A DNA stretch of 64,000 nucleotides, taken from assembly GCA_964470455.1 (NCBI GenBank), contig CAYYCX010000010.1:11729-75728 (forward strand), written 5' to 3'. The stretch is from JAWXBM01 sp964470455. Its GTDB lineage: Bacteria; Pseudomonadota; Gammaproteobacteria; Xanthomonadales; SZUA-36. Below the pieces are notes generated by a model. It made no database searches, was not told the origin of the DNA, and saw only the letters and a list, made by a program, of their open reading frames with translations. Positions 1 through 7,731 of this stretch are shown piece after piece; the stretch's first letter is position 1; each line of letters starts with the position of its first letter. Both the position numbers and the translations under genes were made by a program.

Positions 1-1391
1 ATGCGCTCAGAGCGGTTGGAATACTCGAGCTGCACGAAGTGGCCGGGTACGCCTTCGTGGATATACACCATGGCCAGCGCCGGGCGGTTGTATTCCTTCA
101 GGTAGCTGTCGGAGCCTTTCAGCAGGCCGAGGTCCCAGAACCATACGGAATCGAGTTCCGGCTCGAACGGCGGCGCTGTCTGGATCATGGCCACCGCGTT
201 GCCGGCCAGGTGCGGCGGGACGGGTTCAATACGAAGCTTTGAGGCCGGCGGCAGGTCCATCAGGTTCTGCTCGCGCACGAAGCTGAGGATGGAATCGGCC
301 ATGGCGTAGCTGTCGGCGATCAGGCTGTCGGGCGTGGAGCGGTCTTCGGCCAGCTTGGCGAAGATGTTTCGCACCACCTGCTGGTCGTCGAGGCTTTCGG
401 CTTTCTGCACCGTGCCCGCGGCGATTTCATCGGCCAGGTAGGCATCATGGATCTCGCGGCCGGTGCGCGCCAGGTCGGCGCTGGTGATGGCCAGCCAGCC
501 TTCGGCTACCGCCAGCAACTGTTCGGGGTCCAGCGGGTAATCCATCTGCAGGGCGTATTTCTGGTCGTAGAGTTCCCTGCCCAGGCGCCAGTCGCTGTCG
601 GGCCGCGGCGTGAGGGTTTCGTCAAACCACTCGCCGAATGCGGCCAGCGCTTGAGTAGCCTCGGCGCAGGCCGTGGTGATGGCCGCCTTCTGCTCCACGC
701 TCAGTTTCGAATCCACCAGCAGGCCCGGCATGGTCTTGTCATACAGCCCGCCCTCCTGCTGCATGCCACCGAGGCGCAGCAGCGTGTATTTCTTTTCCAG
801 TTCGGTGGGCTTCACCGATTCCGGCGCCAGCAGCGCCTGCACCTGGTTCAGGAAAGCTGGCGTGGCCGCGCAACGCGAGCCAAAGCTCTGCAGGCGCTGC
901 TCCAGCGGGGCGTAATCGCGCAACAACAGGCTGGACATGGCCTCGCCCAGGGAAGTGATCTGGTTCAGCGGGTTCTTCAGCGCATTGAGTTTCTCCACCG
1001 CGAACTGGTCGAACTTCACGCGGGTGGTGAGGATGTGCAGGTCAATCTGGTCGGGGCGGCTGAGCGTCGCCGCATCAATGGATTCAAGCCTTTGCAGGAA
1101 GGCCGCGCGCGCTGCCGCATTTGCCGCCAACGTTTCCGCGGAAACGTCCGCCAGCCGATCGTCATAAAACGCCGGAGCCCCCTCCTTGCCATGGATACCC
1201 AGCGTGCCGCTGGCCGTCGGGTCTTCCTCCATCAGGAACTCGATGTACAGGCGCCCCAGCTGGTCGATGCTGGTCTCGGCCTGGGCGCGTTTCAGCCAGT
1301 CCGCGGTAGTGAATTCGGAAGCCGCCAGCGATGAGACGGAAGCAAAAAGCAAAGCAGTGCATATCAGTGTGCGAATCGGGCGGAAAAACAT
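1..1391 (-). CDS. DUF885 family putative metallo-carboxypeptidase, C-terminus cut by window edge
   Basis: The reading frame opens with an ATG and a hydrophobic export signal (MFFRPIRTLI then LLFASVSSLAAS), so the protein is probably periplasmic. It runs without a stop to the window edge, giving about 463 residues of a family that usually has about 580-600. Near the visible end it carries HEGVPGH, the zinc-binding HExxxGH motif of DUF885, preceded by AMVYI. Family members are exported, poorly characterised peptidases. The codons for DVSAETL contain a perfect 18-bp palindrome (1130-1147) that recurs in other accessory genes here. The gene is followed downstream by the window end, so operon context on that side is unknown. 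Family assignment is firm; substrate is unknown. Confidence 0.88.
   Translation of the reverse strand, partial: MFFRPIRTLICTALLFASVSSLAASEFTTADWLKRAQAETSIDQLGRLYIEFLMEEDPTASGTLGIHGKEGAPAFYDDRLADVSAETLAANAAARAAFLQRLESIDAATLSRPDQIDLHILTTRVKFDQFAVEKLNALKNPLNQITSLGEAMSSLLLRDYAPLEQRLQSFGSRCAATPAFLNQVQALLAPESVKPTELEKKYTLLRLGGMQQEGGLYDKTMPGLLVDSKLSVEQKAAITTACAEATQALAAFGEWFDETLTPRPDSDWRLGRELYDQKYALQMDYPLDPEQLLAVAEGWLAITSADLARTGREIHDAYLADEIAAGTVQKAESLDDQQVVRNIFAKLAEDRSTPDSLIADSYAMADSILSFVREQNLMDLPPASKLRIEPVPPHLAGNAVAMIQTAPPFEPELDSVWFWDLGLLKGSDSYLKEYNRPALAMVYIHEGVPGHFVQLEYSNRSER
1130..1147. repeat. Perfect 18-bp palindrome ACGTTTCCGCGGAAACGT
   Basis: The sequence equals its own reverse complement. It lies inside the DUF885 gene, where it encodes VSAET on the minus strand. 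Near-copies occur at 3021-3036, 3669-3686, the IS1182 insertion point (4601 and 6158), about 43054-43069 and about 43301-43318. Confidence 0.85.
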
Positions 1392-1592
1392 CAGCTTGCT
1401 CCGGATATATGCGGAAATTTCGCGGTTGGGCAGGATACCTAAGGTGGGGGATTGAAACCAGTACCGAAAGTCAGGTCCGTCATCGCGCCGATGATCCCGG
1501 ATTTGGGGTTCCACGGATGCGAGAAGCCCGAGTCCTGCTTTCCGAACTCGAACTTGCGGAGCATGTGCGGGTAAGAGTCAGTCAGATGAAGA

Positions 1593-1940
1593 TCAGCCAC
1601 GCCGTGAAATGGCGTCGGCTGCACCGACTTGTTCGGAAGAATTGGCTGCCCATGGCTTGATTCGCTTGATGGCAGCCCCGAGTTTGCGCTGCGCGACTTC
1701 CGTGTCATGTGCCGCTTGAGCTCGCAACCAGTAGCCACTCGAAAGCCCGAAGAAACGGCACAACCTCAAATCCGTATCTGCCGTAACAGCGCGCTTTCCC
1801 GACACAATTTCGCTGATGCGTTGGGCCGGAACATTGATTTCCTTTGCCAAGCGGTACTGGCTTATTCCCATGGGAGTCAAAAACTCCTCAAGCAGGAGTT
1901 CGCCGGGAGTGACTGGATCTAACTTACTCATAATGCTCAT
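1593..1940 (-). CDS. higA: HigA-type antitoxin (XRE/cro helix-turn-helix)
   Basis: The protein begins MSIMSKLDPVTPGELLLEEF and continues with a helix-turn-helix (ISQYRLAKEINVPAQRISEIVSGKRAVTADTDLRL), the standard HigA addiction-module antitoxin layout, about 115 residues. ATG codons at 1940 and 1931 are both plausible; the frame stays open upstream, but the family starts at this point. In intact loci the toxin gene higB lies immediately upstream and ends in a DYH tail. Here only a short remnant of that tail is visible just before the start. The antitoxin therefore appears to be an orphan, possibly retained as a repressor or as protection against related toxins. The C-terminal 25 residues (PWAANSSEQVGAADAISRRG) are unlike the family and may be a read-through extension. 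Confidence 0.85.
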   Translation of the reverse strand: MSIMSKLDPVTPGELLLEEFLTPMGISQYRLAKEINVPAQRISEIVSGKRAVTADTDLRLCRFFGLSSGYWLRAQAAHDTEVAQRKLGAAIKRIKPWAANSSEQVGAADAISRRG

Positions 1941-1941
1941 C

Positions 1942-2030
1942 TCAGTGGTAGTCGACAATTTTCCGCTAATGAGTCGATAATTCACGAAACACCAATCTTG
2001 CTTTTTCTACTCTTCGCCTCGCCCCTTTGT
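1942..2030 (-). pseudogene. higB: Remnant of higB toxin C-terminus
   Basis: Directly before higA on the minus strand one frame reads IVDYH then TGA, the characteristic end of HigB/RelE toxins, with its stop 1 nt from the higA start. Slightly upstream the same frame has KARLVFREL, resembling the NWRLVFRF strand of HigB, but it is interrupted by a TAG. No start codon or full toxin-length frame exists. The match is short, so this is a tentative call. Confidence 0.45.
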
Positions 2031-2376
2031 CAGGTAACCTTTTGGTTCAAGTATATGGCGCAATCCTACTAATCGAAAGTGTTTAATTGGACAGATTCTA
2101 TGCACGCTCGCCAATGGTAGTGCATGTCTTCCGTTCACTTTGATCTATCGCCACTTCCCGGCACTTTACCGGAGTCGAACTTACTGAGGCCTCGGATTCC
2201 AGACCCGCCTTCGGCGGTCTGGAATGGCGACACCGGACAAAGGAAATGGTCCAAAAATTGGTGTAAAAGAAGTTATGTAAATAACTGTATTTAATTAATA
2301 TTCATTGGATTTTTTCTACGTAATACTATATATTTGTATAGTCTTTTTTTGACCGTACGAACGGAGGAAGCCCGCG
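2031..2376. other. AT-rich intergenic region upstream of the HNH gene
   Basis: No supported gene is present. The stretch holds one strong hairpin (2196-2225) and becomes markedly AT-rich from about 2255 to 2350, unlike the surrounding GC-rich genes. It ends in a good ribosome binding site (CGGAGGAAG) 8 bp before the HNH start. The AT-rich stretch probably contains that gene's promoter, but no clear -35/-10 pair stands out. Confidence 0.5.
2196..2225. repeat. REP-like hairpin with TTCG loop
   Basis: The arms ATTCCAGACC(C)GCC and GGCGGTCTGGAAT pair over about 13 bp with one bulged C and a C(TTCG)G tetraloop. It resembles the GGATTCCGG...CCGGAATGAC palindromes found elsewhere in the window. No T-run follows, so it is not an obvious terminator. 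Confidence 0.6.
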
Positions 2377-3813
2377 ATGTCCCACACGTTATTTCACCCT
2401 ATTACCCAGTTCAAACCGGGCTCGGCCCAGGCTGAAATCGCCACCCAGCTCGCAGTGCGCCAACTGCACAAGGAAAAACTCGCAGACCAAATCACGGAAC
2501 TGGCGGCGAATATCCATGCAGCCACTTTTCGGCTGCTGGAACTGATCCGAGAATTTGATGCCTGCAAGGGTTGGGCGGATGACGGTATCGCTTCCTGCGC
2601 GCACTGGCTGAACTGGAAATGCGGCATGGCTTTGGGTGCGGCGCGGGAACGGGTGCGCGTGGCGCATGCGCTGAAGGATTTGCCGAAAATCAGCCAGACC
2701 TTCCGCAAGGGCAAGCTGAGCTACTCCAAGGTGCGCGCCATGACCCGCGTGGCCACGCGCAGCAATGAAAACTACCTGTTGATGATTGCCCACTTCGGCA
2801 CGGCCAGCCACGTGGAACGGCTGGTGCGGAACTACCGTTCGGTGAAGCGCAACGAGGCGCTTGCGACGGCGCGCGACCAGCATACGCACCGCGAGCTGAG
2901 CTGGCATGTGGATGATGATGGCTACTGGGTGATACGCGGCCGCCTGCCGCCGGAATCAGGCGCGCTGGTAACCCGGGTGCTGGAACAGGCGATGGAGGAG
3001 CAGTATCAGGAGTTGCGGGCCGTTCCCGCGGAAACGTCGGACGAAATGATGGATGAAACCCGCCCCCGCCCCGAGGCCATTGCCTGGCGAAGGGCGGATG
3101 CGCTGGTGCGACTGGCCCAGGGCTATCGCAGCCGCAGTGCCTCGGGTCATTCAGACAAATTCGTGGTGCATATTCACACCAACATCGAAACGCTGAAGGC
3201 GGATGGCGAAGGCTCAAAATTGAGTGCGGAATCAAGCACCGAAAACAACGCAGAATCCGAACTCCAATGCGGTGGCAAGATCTGCGCCGAAACCACGCGG
3301 CGCATAGCCTGTGATTCCGCAACGGTGCAGTGGCTGGATGCGGATGGCCACTCGCATGAGGGGCAGCACCAAATGCAGGCACTGAGCGTCGGACGCAAAA
3401 CCCGCACGGTTCCACCCGCCATCCGCCGCGCCCTGCAGCGCCGTGATGGCGGTTGCCGCTTTCCGGGCTGCACGGCCACGCGCTTTGTGGATGCGCATCA
3501 CATCCACCACTGGGCCGATGGCGGCGAAACCAGCGTGAACAACCTGGTGCTGCTGTGCAGCCGGCATCATCGGTTGGTGCATGAAGGTGGTTTCGACCTG
3601 CGGAAAGTGGATGGCGAGTTTCGGTTCACCAACCCACAGGGCCAGGTGGTGCCCAATTCAGCCCACGGACGTTTCTGCGGGAACGTCGATGCGCTGCTGG
3701 GTTTGAATCACGAGTTTGGCATCCGGATTACGCCAAAATCATCGCAAAGCGCCTGGATGGGAGAAAACATGGATGACCAAATGGCGGTGGAGGGTTTGTT
3801 GTTCAGAGAATGA
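2377..3813 (+). CDS. DUF222 domain HNH endonuclease
   Basis: The 478-residue protein has an N-terminal helical DUF222 region (about 40-330) and a C-terminal HNH nuclease domain: GGCRFPGC and CSRHH provide zinc cysteines, DAHHIHHW the catalytic histidines, followed by NNLVLLC. These are the family's full key residues, so the nuclease should be active. The start is fixed by the strong ribosome binding site just upstream. Biological role of DUF222-HNH proteins is unsettled; they are often multicopy and associated with mobile regions. The linker (about 212-330) is low-complexity and holds VPAET, encoded by a near-palindrome shared with other genes. A deleted paralog lies at 42.9-43.4 kb, and both copies neighbour brnTA genes. 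Confidence 0.9.
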   Translation: MSHTLFHPITQFKPGSAQAEIATQLAVRQLHKEKLADQITELAANIHAATFRLLELIREFDACKGWADDGIASCAHWLNWKCGMALGAARERVRVAHALKDLPKISQTFRKGKLSYSKVRAMTRVATRSNENYLLMIAHFGTASHVERLVRNYRSVKRNEALATARDQHTHRELSWHVDDDGYWVIRGRLPPESGALVTRVLEQAMEEQYQELRAVPAETSDEMMDETRPRPEAIAWRRADALVRLAQGYRSRSASGHSDKFVVHIHTNIETLKADGEGSKLSAESSTENNAESELQCGGKICAETTRRIACDSATVQWLDADGHSHEGQHQMQALSVGRKTRTVPPAIRRALQRRDGGCRFPGCTATRFVDAHHIHHWADGGETSVNNLVLLCSRHHRLVHEGGFDLRKVDGEFRFTNPQGQVVPNSAHGRFCGNVDALLGLNHEFGIRITPKSSQSAWMGENMDDQMAVEGLLFRE

Positions 3814-3831
3814 AAGGGCTCGGCGTCTGAT

Positions 3832-3991
3832 GGATTCCGGATCTTCGCTACGCTGCGTCCGGAATGACGGAGTTAGAGGGTCCGTCGTCACCCCGGACTT
3901 GATCCGGGGCCGGCCTGCGCCGGAATGACGGCTTAGAAGGATTCCGGCACCGGCTGGGAGACCCGGATGACTTTCCTGCGCCGGAATGACG
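3832..3991. repeat. Cluster of REP-like palindromes
   Basis: At least three imperfect palindromes built on GGATTCCGG ... CCGGAATGACGG follow the HNH gene: about 3832-3870, 3889-3929 (including CACCCCGGACTTGATCCGGGG) and 3941-3990. They are dispersed intergenic repeats of the type common in proteobacteria and may act in mRNA stability or as targets of REP-associated transposases. Confidence 0.7.
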
Positions 3992-4027
3992 ATCTGAGGA
4001 CGTTCCAGCGGGAATTTTCACGAACAG

Positions 4028-4255
4028 CTAATCGTCCGAGGCCCGCCACTCCATTGAAAGCTTGCGCTCGTTAATCGCGCAGTCACGCAGGTACAGGTTG
4101 ATCAAAGTCTGGTACGGAACTTCCGTTTCCTCAGCCATGGCCTTGAAATAGGCAACCGTGTCCTGGTCCAGCCGCATGGTGACGGGTTGTTTCAGGCGCT
4201 TGGCATACGGGTTTCGCTTGCCCTTCAATTTTGACAATTCGTACTGATCTCTCAT
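4028..4255 (-). CDS. brnA: BrnA-type antitoxin (ribbon-helix-helix)
   Basis: The likely start is MRDQYELSKLKGKRNPY, whose ATG overlaps the brnT stop by four bases (ATGA), giving 75 residues. The frame is open upstream, but that extension lies inside brnT. KQPVTMRLDQDTVAYFKAMAEETEVPYQTLINLYLRDCA is the BrnA/CopG DNA-binding fold. In studied BrnTA modules BrnA binds BrnT and represses the operon. The pair appears intact here. Confidence 0.88.
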   Translation of the reverse strand: MRDQYELSKLKGKRNPYAKRLKQPVTMRLDQDTVAYFKAMAEETEVPYQTLINLYLRDCAINERKLSMEWRASDD

Positions 4256-4551
4256 GTTCTCACCTTCCAGTATTCCCTCGCTTCTTCGCTGTGCGCCTTT
4301 CTCGCTGAAATAAGCCGAATCACTGAATCGGATTGCCGATAGCAATGGGACACGATAAGCATGCGAAGCCGCAGGCTTACACCCAGCAGCAGAAACCTGT
4401 CTTCAACCGCTGAATGGTCGGGGTCTTCATACAAAATGGCCCACTCGTCGTAGAACGTAGATTGGGCTTCCTCAAAACCTACTCCATGCTTCTTGAGATT
4501 GGCCTTTGCCTTGGCAGCATCCCATTCGAAGCGTAGTTGGCGCATACGCAT
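4252..4551 (-). CDS. brnT: BrnT-type ribonuclease toxin
   Basis: The 99-residue protein has the BrnT hallmarks: RFEWDAAKAKANLKKHGVGFEEA at the N-terminus and a C-terminal IRLISARKAHSEEAREYW. BrnT is a RelE-fold ribonuclease that arrests translation. The chosen start is MRMRQL; an upstream ATG would add 28 unrelated residues. The gene overlaps brnA and lies about 60 bp from the left end of the IS1182-family element. A second brnTA locus in the window carries a frameshifted toxin, so this is the only intact brnT seen. Confidence 0.88.
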   Translation of the reverse strand: MRMRQLRFEWDAAKAKANLKKHGVGFEEAQSTFYDEWAILYEDPDHSAVEDRFLLLGVSLRLRMLIVSHCYRQSDSVIRLISARKAHSEEAREYWKVRT

Positions 4552-4611
4552 AGTGTATGTACGTTGTAAATTTCTGGCAAGCTGGAAGTCGGTTCTGCAG
4601 CGTTTCCGCGG

Positions 4612-6157
4612 AGCGTGTGTGAAAACCAATTTCACCTTTAACTTCCTGGCAGGAGCCTGATATTTTTCGGGGCGACAAATCCTGCTTTGCTCTCAAGCCA
4701 GCAGAGCAAGCATGTTTGGCACACCGATGCGGCTAATCATCTGTTTCAGGTTGTATCCGGTTACTGCTATTGCCATTTCTGTTTGAACCCCCGTCATGCC
4801 GCGACAGACAAAACGTCTCAAGGCCATAGCCTGCTTGAGCACCGCAAAAGGTCGTTCAACAATGGCCATGCGCCGGTTCATGAGTGTCGGCTCAGCCCGC
4901 AAGCGCGCCTCAGATCGTTCAAATGCTGCTTCGTAAAAATGGCGGGTAACGGTCCGGCGGTCCGCACGGGTGCAGCGCGCCTGCAATCCACACTGACTGC
5001 AACCGGAACGGGTGTAGAGATGCAACTTCCGCCGCTTGTCGTCACCGGTATAACGCAACACCTGCTTTGCCGGGCACCGATACTCATTGCGCTCGGTGTC
5101 GTAATCAAAATCGGCTTTCTGGTAGAACTCTTGGTTACTGTTGGGTACAACCCGTCGTGGAACGGTGGCCGTAATACCGTTCTGTTCAAGAGTCGCCTGT
5201 TGTTCACCGTTGGAGTAACCCGCATCGGCCAGCACGGTCAGCTCGTCCTGGCCCAGCACCGCTTTGGCCTGCTCTGCCATGGGCTGCAACAGTCGATTGT
5301 CGCCAGTGTCCTGGCTTACTTCGTGATGCACGATGAGTCCGCTATCGGCCTCAACCGCTGTCTGCACGTTATACCCCAGCACCATGCCGTCACGGCCAGA
5401 GCGCATGATCCGGGCATCCGGTTCAGTATCACAATGCTGGTCGCGTTCTCCGGCATCCATGGCTTGTTCATAACGTTCCAGTCGTTCCAACTGCCGCAGT
5501 GCCGACTGGACACGCTCGTGAACTAATCCCATCTCCGCATCCTGCTGGTCGGCCTGATCGAGGCGTTCCAGATAGTCGGCCACTTGTTGTTCTATCTTGA
5601 TCCGGTCGCGGTTCAGTTGCTTGCGGTTCAGCGCTTGGTATTTACTCGACGCAGCCTTGAACTTACTGCCATCAATCGCCACCAGGCGGCCCGACAGCAA
5701 ACCCGCCTGACGGCAAAACTGGATAAAGGCCCGACAACATTGTTGAATGGCTGGACCGTTATCCTTGCGGAAATCGGCGATGGTCTTGAAGTCCGGAGTC
5801 AATCGGCCCAGCAACCACAACACTTCCAGGTTGCGGTGACACTCGCGTTCCAGGCGACGGCTGGTCGCTACCTGGTTGAGGTAACCATAAACATAGAGCT
5901 TAAGCAGATCGGCGGGATCGTATGGCTTGCGACCGGTGTCCTTGGTCACAGCCTTGCTGAAACCCAGCACCGCCAAGTCCAACTTGTTGACCAGCGCATC
6001 AATCACCCGTACCGGGTGATCAGCAGCAACAAAGTCTTCCAGCGATGGCGGTAACAGGTGGTTCTGGTGGCGGTCTTCTCCCTGAATGTGACGCATCGCT
6101 TCTTCCTTGATGGGCTTGATTGATTATCCCATTAGCAATCGCGTTTTCACACACGCT
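4612..6157. mobile_element. IS1182-family insertion sequence
   Basis: Inverted termini AGCGTGTGTGAAAAC (4612-4626) and GTTTTCACACACGCT (6143-6157) flank one transposase gene, giving 1546 bp, within the family's range. Each terminus is bordered by CCGCGG. Removing the element rejoins CGTTTCCGCGGGAACG, a member of the palindrome family seen at 1130. CCGCGG may be a 6-bp target duplication or part of longer repeats; the boundary is ambiguous because it is self-complementary. Confidence 0.8.
4693..6096 (-). CDS. IS1182-family DDE transposase
   Basis: The 467-residue protein begins MRHIQGEDRHQNHLLPPSLEDFV, with the N-terminal domain typical of IS1182/ISxac transposases (DPADLLKLYVYGYLNQVATSRRLERE) and the catalytic region RLVAIDGSKFKAAS ... 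VLADAGYSNGEQ. It mobilises the element by cut-and-paste. The frame is uninterrupted from start to stop, so the element looks recently acquired and probably active. It carries no passenger gene. Confidence 0.93.
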   Translation of the reverse strand: MRHIQGEDRHQNHLLPPSLEDFVAADHPVRVIDALVNKLDLAVLGFSKAVTKDTGRKPYDPADLLKLYVYGYLNQVATSRRLERECHRNLEVLWLLGRLTPDFKTIADFRKDNGPAIQQCCRAFIQFCRQAGLLSGRLVAIDGSKFKAASSKYQALNRKQLNRDRIKIEQQVADYLERLDQADQQDAEMGLVHERVQSALRQLERLERYEQAMDAGERDQHCDTEPDARIMRSGRDGMVLGYNVQTAVEADSGLIVHHEVSQDTGDNRLLQPMAEQAKAVLGQDELTVLADAGYSNGEQQATLEQNGITATVPRRVVPNSNQEFYQKADFDYDTERNEYRCPAKQVLRYTGDDKRRKLHLYTRSGCSQCGLQARCTRADRRTVTRHFYEAAFERSEARLRAEPTLMNRRMAIVERPFAVLKQAMALRRFVCRGMTGVQTEMAIAVTGYNLKQMISRIGVPNMLALLA

Positions 6158-6262
6158 CCGCGGGAACGTCGATGGAATCCCCGTCGGTTGTGGATTCCGG
6201 CCTGCGCCGGAATGACCGCCTGGTAGAGTGTGCCGGAATGACGGTCTGGGGGAGGTTGACGG
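6158..6262. repeat. REP-like palindromes next to the IS right end
   Basis: After the right half of the interrupted palindrome, one full GGATTCCGGCCTGCGCCGGAATGAC unit sits near 6192-6216, followed by partial units with TGCCGGAATGACGG and GACGGAATGACCGG. No gene is visible between the IS and the DUF1801 stop codon. Confidence 0.65.
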
Positions 6263-6307
6263 AATGACCGGTGAAGGAACTGGAACGGGTGGTGAGGCGG
6301 TACTGCC

Positions 6308-6724
6308 TCAGCCGTACTTACGTTGAACGTGCTGCATGGATTCGACCACAAGCTGCTCGAGAACGGACATGTCGACATCAGCCAGGCGCTTGATGTAGAG
6401 GCAGGATTTGCCCATCTTGTGTTTGCCTAGTTTCGCCAGTAGCGCTGCTTGCGCGGTGTCATCGCAGTCCAGGTAGACGACCAGGTCCCTGCCCCTGATC
6501 GCGAACGCCGCCAGAGGCATTTCACCCGATCGGCCGCTCTCGTAGGTGTAACGGTACGAGCCGTAGCCGACGATGCTTGGCCCCCACATTTTGGGCTGTT
6601 GCCGGGTGAGCCGTTTGAAAATTGCCATCAGCTTCTTGCAGTCGGCTTTCTGCTCATCGTTGGCGCGGGAAGCGATGTACTCTTCAACGCTGGCGCTGGT
6701 TGCTTTTGTCTTGTTTTCTGCCAT
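6308..6724 (-). CDS. DUF1801 (YdhG-like) domain protein
   Basis: The start MAENKTKATSASVEEYIA is fixed by AGGAGGT seven bases upstream; an in-frame codon 36 bp earlier lies before that site and is unlikely. The 138-residue protein has the DUF1801 signature: DEQKADCKKLMAIFKRLT, PKMWGPSIVGYGSYRYTY, and GKHKMGKSCLYIKRLADVD. The family has a CyaY/YjbR-like fold and no established function, though it is sometimes called an iron-chaperone-like domain. It appears monocistronic. Confidence 0.85.
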   Translation of the reverse strand: MAENKTKATSASVEEYIASRANDEQKADCKKLMAIFKRLTRQQPKMWGPSIVGYGSYRYTYESGRSGEMPLAAFAIRGRDLVVYLDCDDTAQAALLAKLGKHKMGKSCLYIKRLADVDMSVLEQLVVESMQHVQRKYG

Positions 6725-6880
6725 GGCTACCTCCTGCGGAACCGGCCGGGTCAAGTGCATTGTAAGATCGTGACTGAATACTTACCTGCCTCTTTACGTT
6801 CCAATTGCTTCGACCCGGGTTCAGGCATCCCCGCTGTCAAAAAAAGGCTTGAAATCGGACCGGCGGATCATCGTCGTTCA

Positions 6881-7519
6881 TCATTTGGCCCGCCTCTCAT
6901 CAGCCAGTTTGAAATGGGCCATCTGGTCCGCGTGGGCTTTCTGGAACGCCGGCCGGCCGGTGATGCGTGCGACGTAAGCCTCGGTGGCGGGTCGGTTGCC
7001 GAATGCACGGACCAGGGGCACCCGCAATACATCCACCATCAGCAGGTCGGCAACGGTGAACTGGCCTGCCGCGAGCCACTCCTGGTTTTGCAGGACGGCC
7101 TCCAGTTGATCGAGTCGCTTGCCCAGCCAGGGCGCTATGGCATTGTCGGCATCGCCGGAAATGTTCAGGAACCACCACGGCACGCTGACCATCTCGATGG
7201 AGTTCAGCGCGGCAAATACCCATTGCAGGGTCTGCGCCTGCTCAATGTCGTCATGCGGCATCAGGATTTCGGTTTTGCGCGCAATGTGCAGCAGGCAGGC
7301 GCCACTCTCAAACAATTGCAGTTCGCCGTCACTCAGGAACGGAACCTGACCAAAGGGCTGGCGAGCCGAGTGATTGGTTTCGCGATCTTCGAACGGAATG
7401 GTTTTCACGCGGTACGGCAGCCCTGCTTCCTCGCAGGCCCAGCGCAGGCGCAGGTCGCGGACAAAGCCGCGCGGCCCTTCGGGCACCCAGTCCAGTGTCC
7501 AGATGGTCAATTCGGTCAT
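6881..7519 (-). CDS. Glutathione S-transferase family protein
   Basis: The 212-residue protein has a thioredoxin-like N-domain (LTIWTLDWVP, then FGQVPFLSDGELQLFESGACLLHIA, with the cis-proline and the ES pair that bind glutathione) and an all-helical C-domain (AAGQFTVADLLMVDVL, the N-capping box). Length and layout match cytosolic bacterial GSTs. The usual Ser/Cys at the active-site turn is not obvious because the N-terminal loop (WVPEGPRGFV) is longer than usual. Substrate unknown. Confidence 0.87.
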   Translation of the reverse strand: MTELTIWTLDWVPEGPRGFVRDLRLRWACEEAGLPYRVKTIPFEDRETNHSARQPFGQVPFLSDGELQLFESGACLLHIARKTEILMPHDDIEQAQTLQWVFAALNSIEMVSVPWWFLNISGDADNAIAPWLGKRLDQLEAVLQNQEWLAAGQFTVADLLMVDVLRVPLVRAFGNRPATEAYVARITGRPAFQKAHADQMAHFKLADERRAK

Positions 7520-7612
7520 TTACAAATCCTTGCAGGCCGGCAATCAGGTGTCGCGAGTTTGCACCCTCAGCAGCCGCAGCACCAGCACGCCGAGCGGAAA
7601 TTTGACGGGGTT

Positions 7613-7639
7613 GGATTCCGGCCTGCGCCGGAATGACGG
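7613..7639. repeat. REP-like palindrome
   Basis: One complete GGATTCCGGCCTGCGCCGGAATGACGG unit, identical over 25 bases to the one beside the IS element. Its right end continues into the tandem repeats that follow. Confidence 0.7.
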
Positions 7640-7731
7640 ATAAATGAACGAACTGCAATGGCGGATAAGAGAAAGAGCCGTAATGGCGGATAAAAAACGA
7701 GCCGTGATGACGGGTGGGAAGAACTAGCCGT
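7631..7731. repeat. Four imperfect ~25-bp tandem repeats
   Basis: Units start GAATGACGGATAAAT, AATGGCGGATAAGAG, AATGGCGGATAAAAA and GATGACGGGTGGGAA, and the later ones end in GAGCCGT or TAGCCGT. The last unit overlaps the stop codon and last codons of the pstB gene. They look like amplifications of the tail of the adjoining REP unit. Confidence 0.6.

Noticed and set aside
6124..6378. Minus-strand frame encoding VIPAQAGIH near the IS right end
   Set aside because: It is the translated form of a REP-like palindrome, a common false gene.
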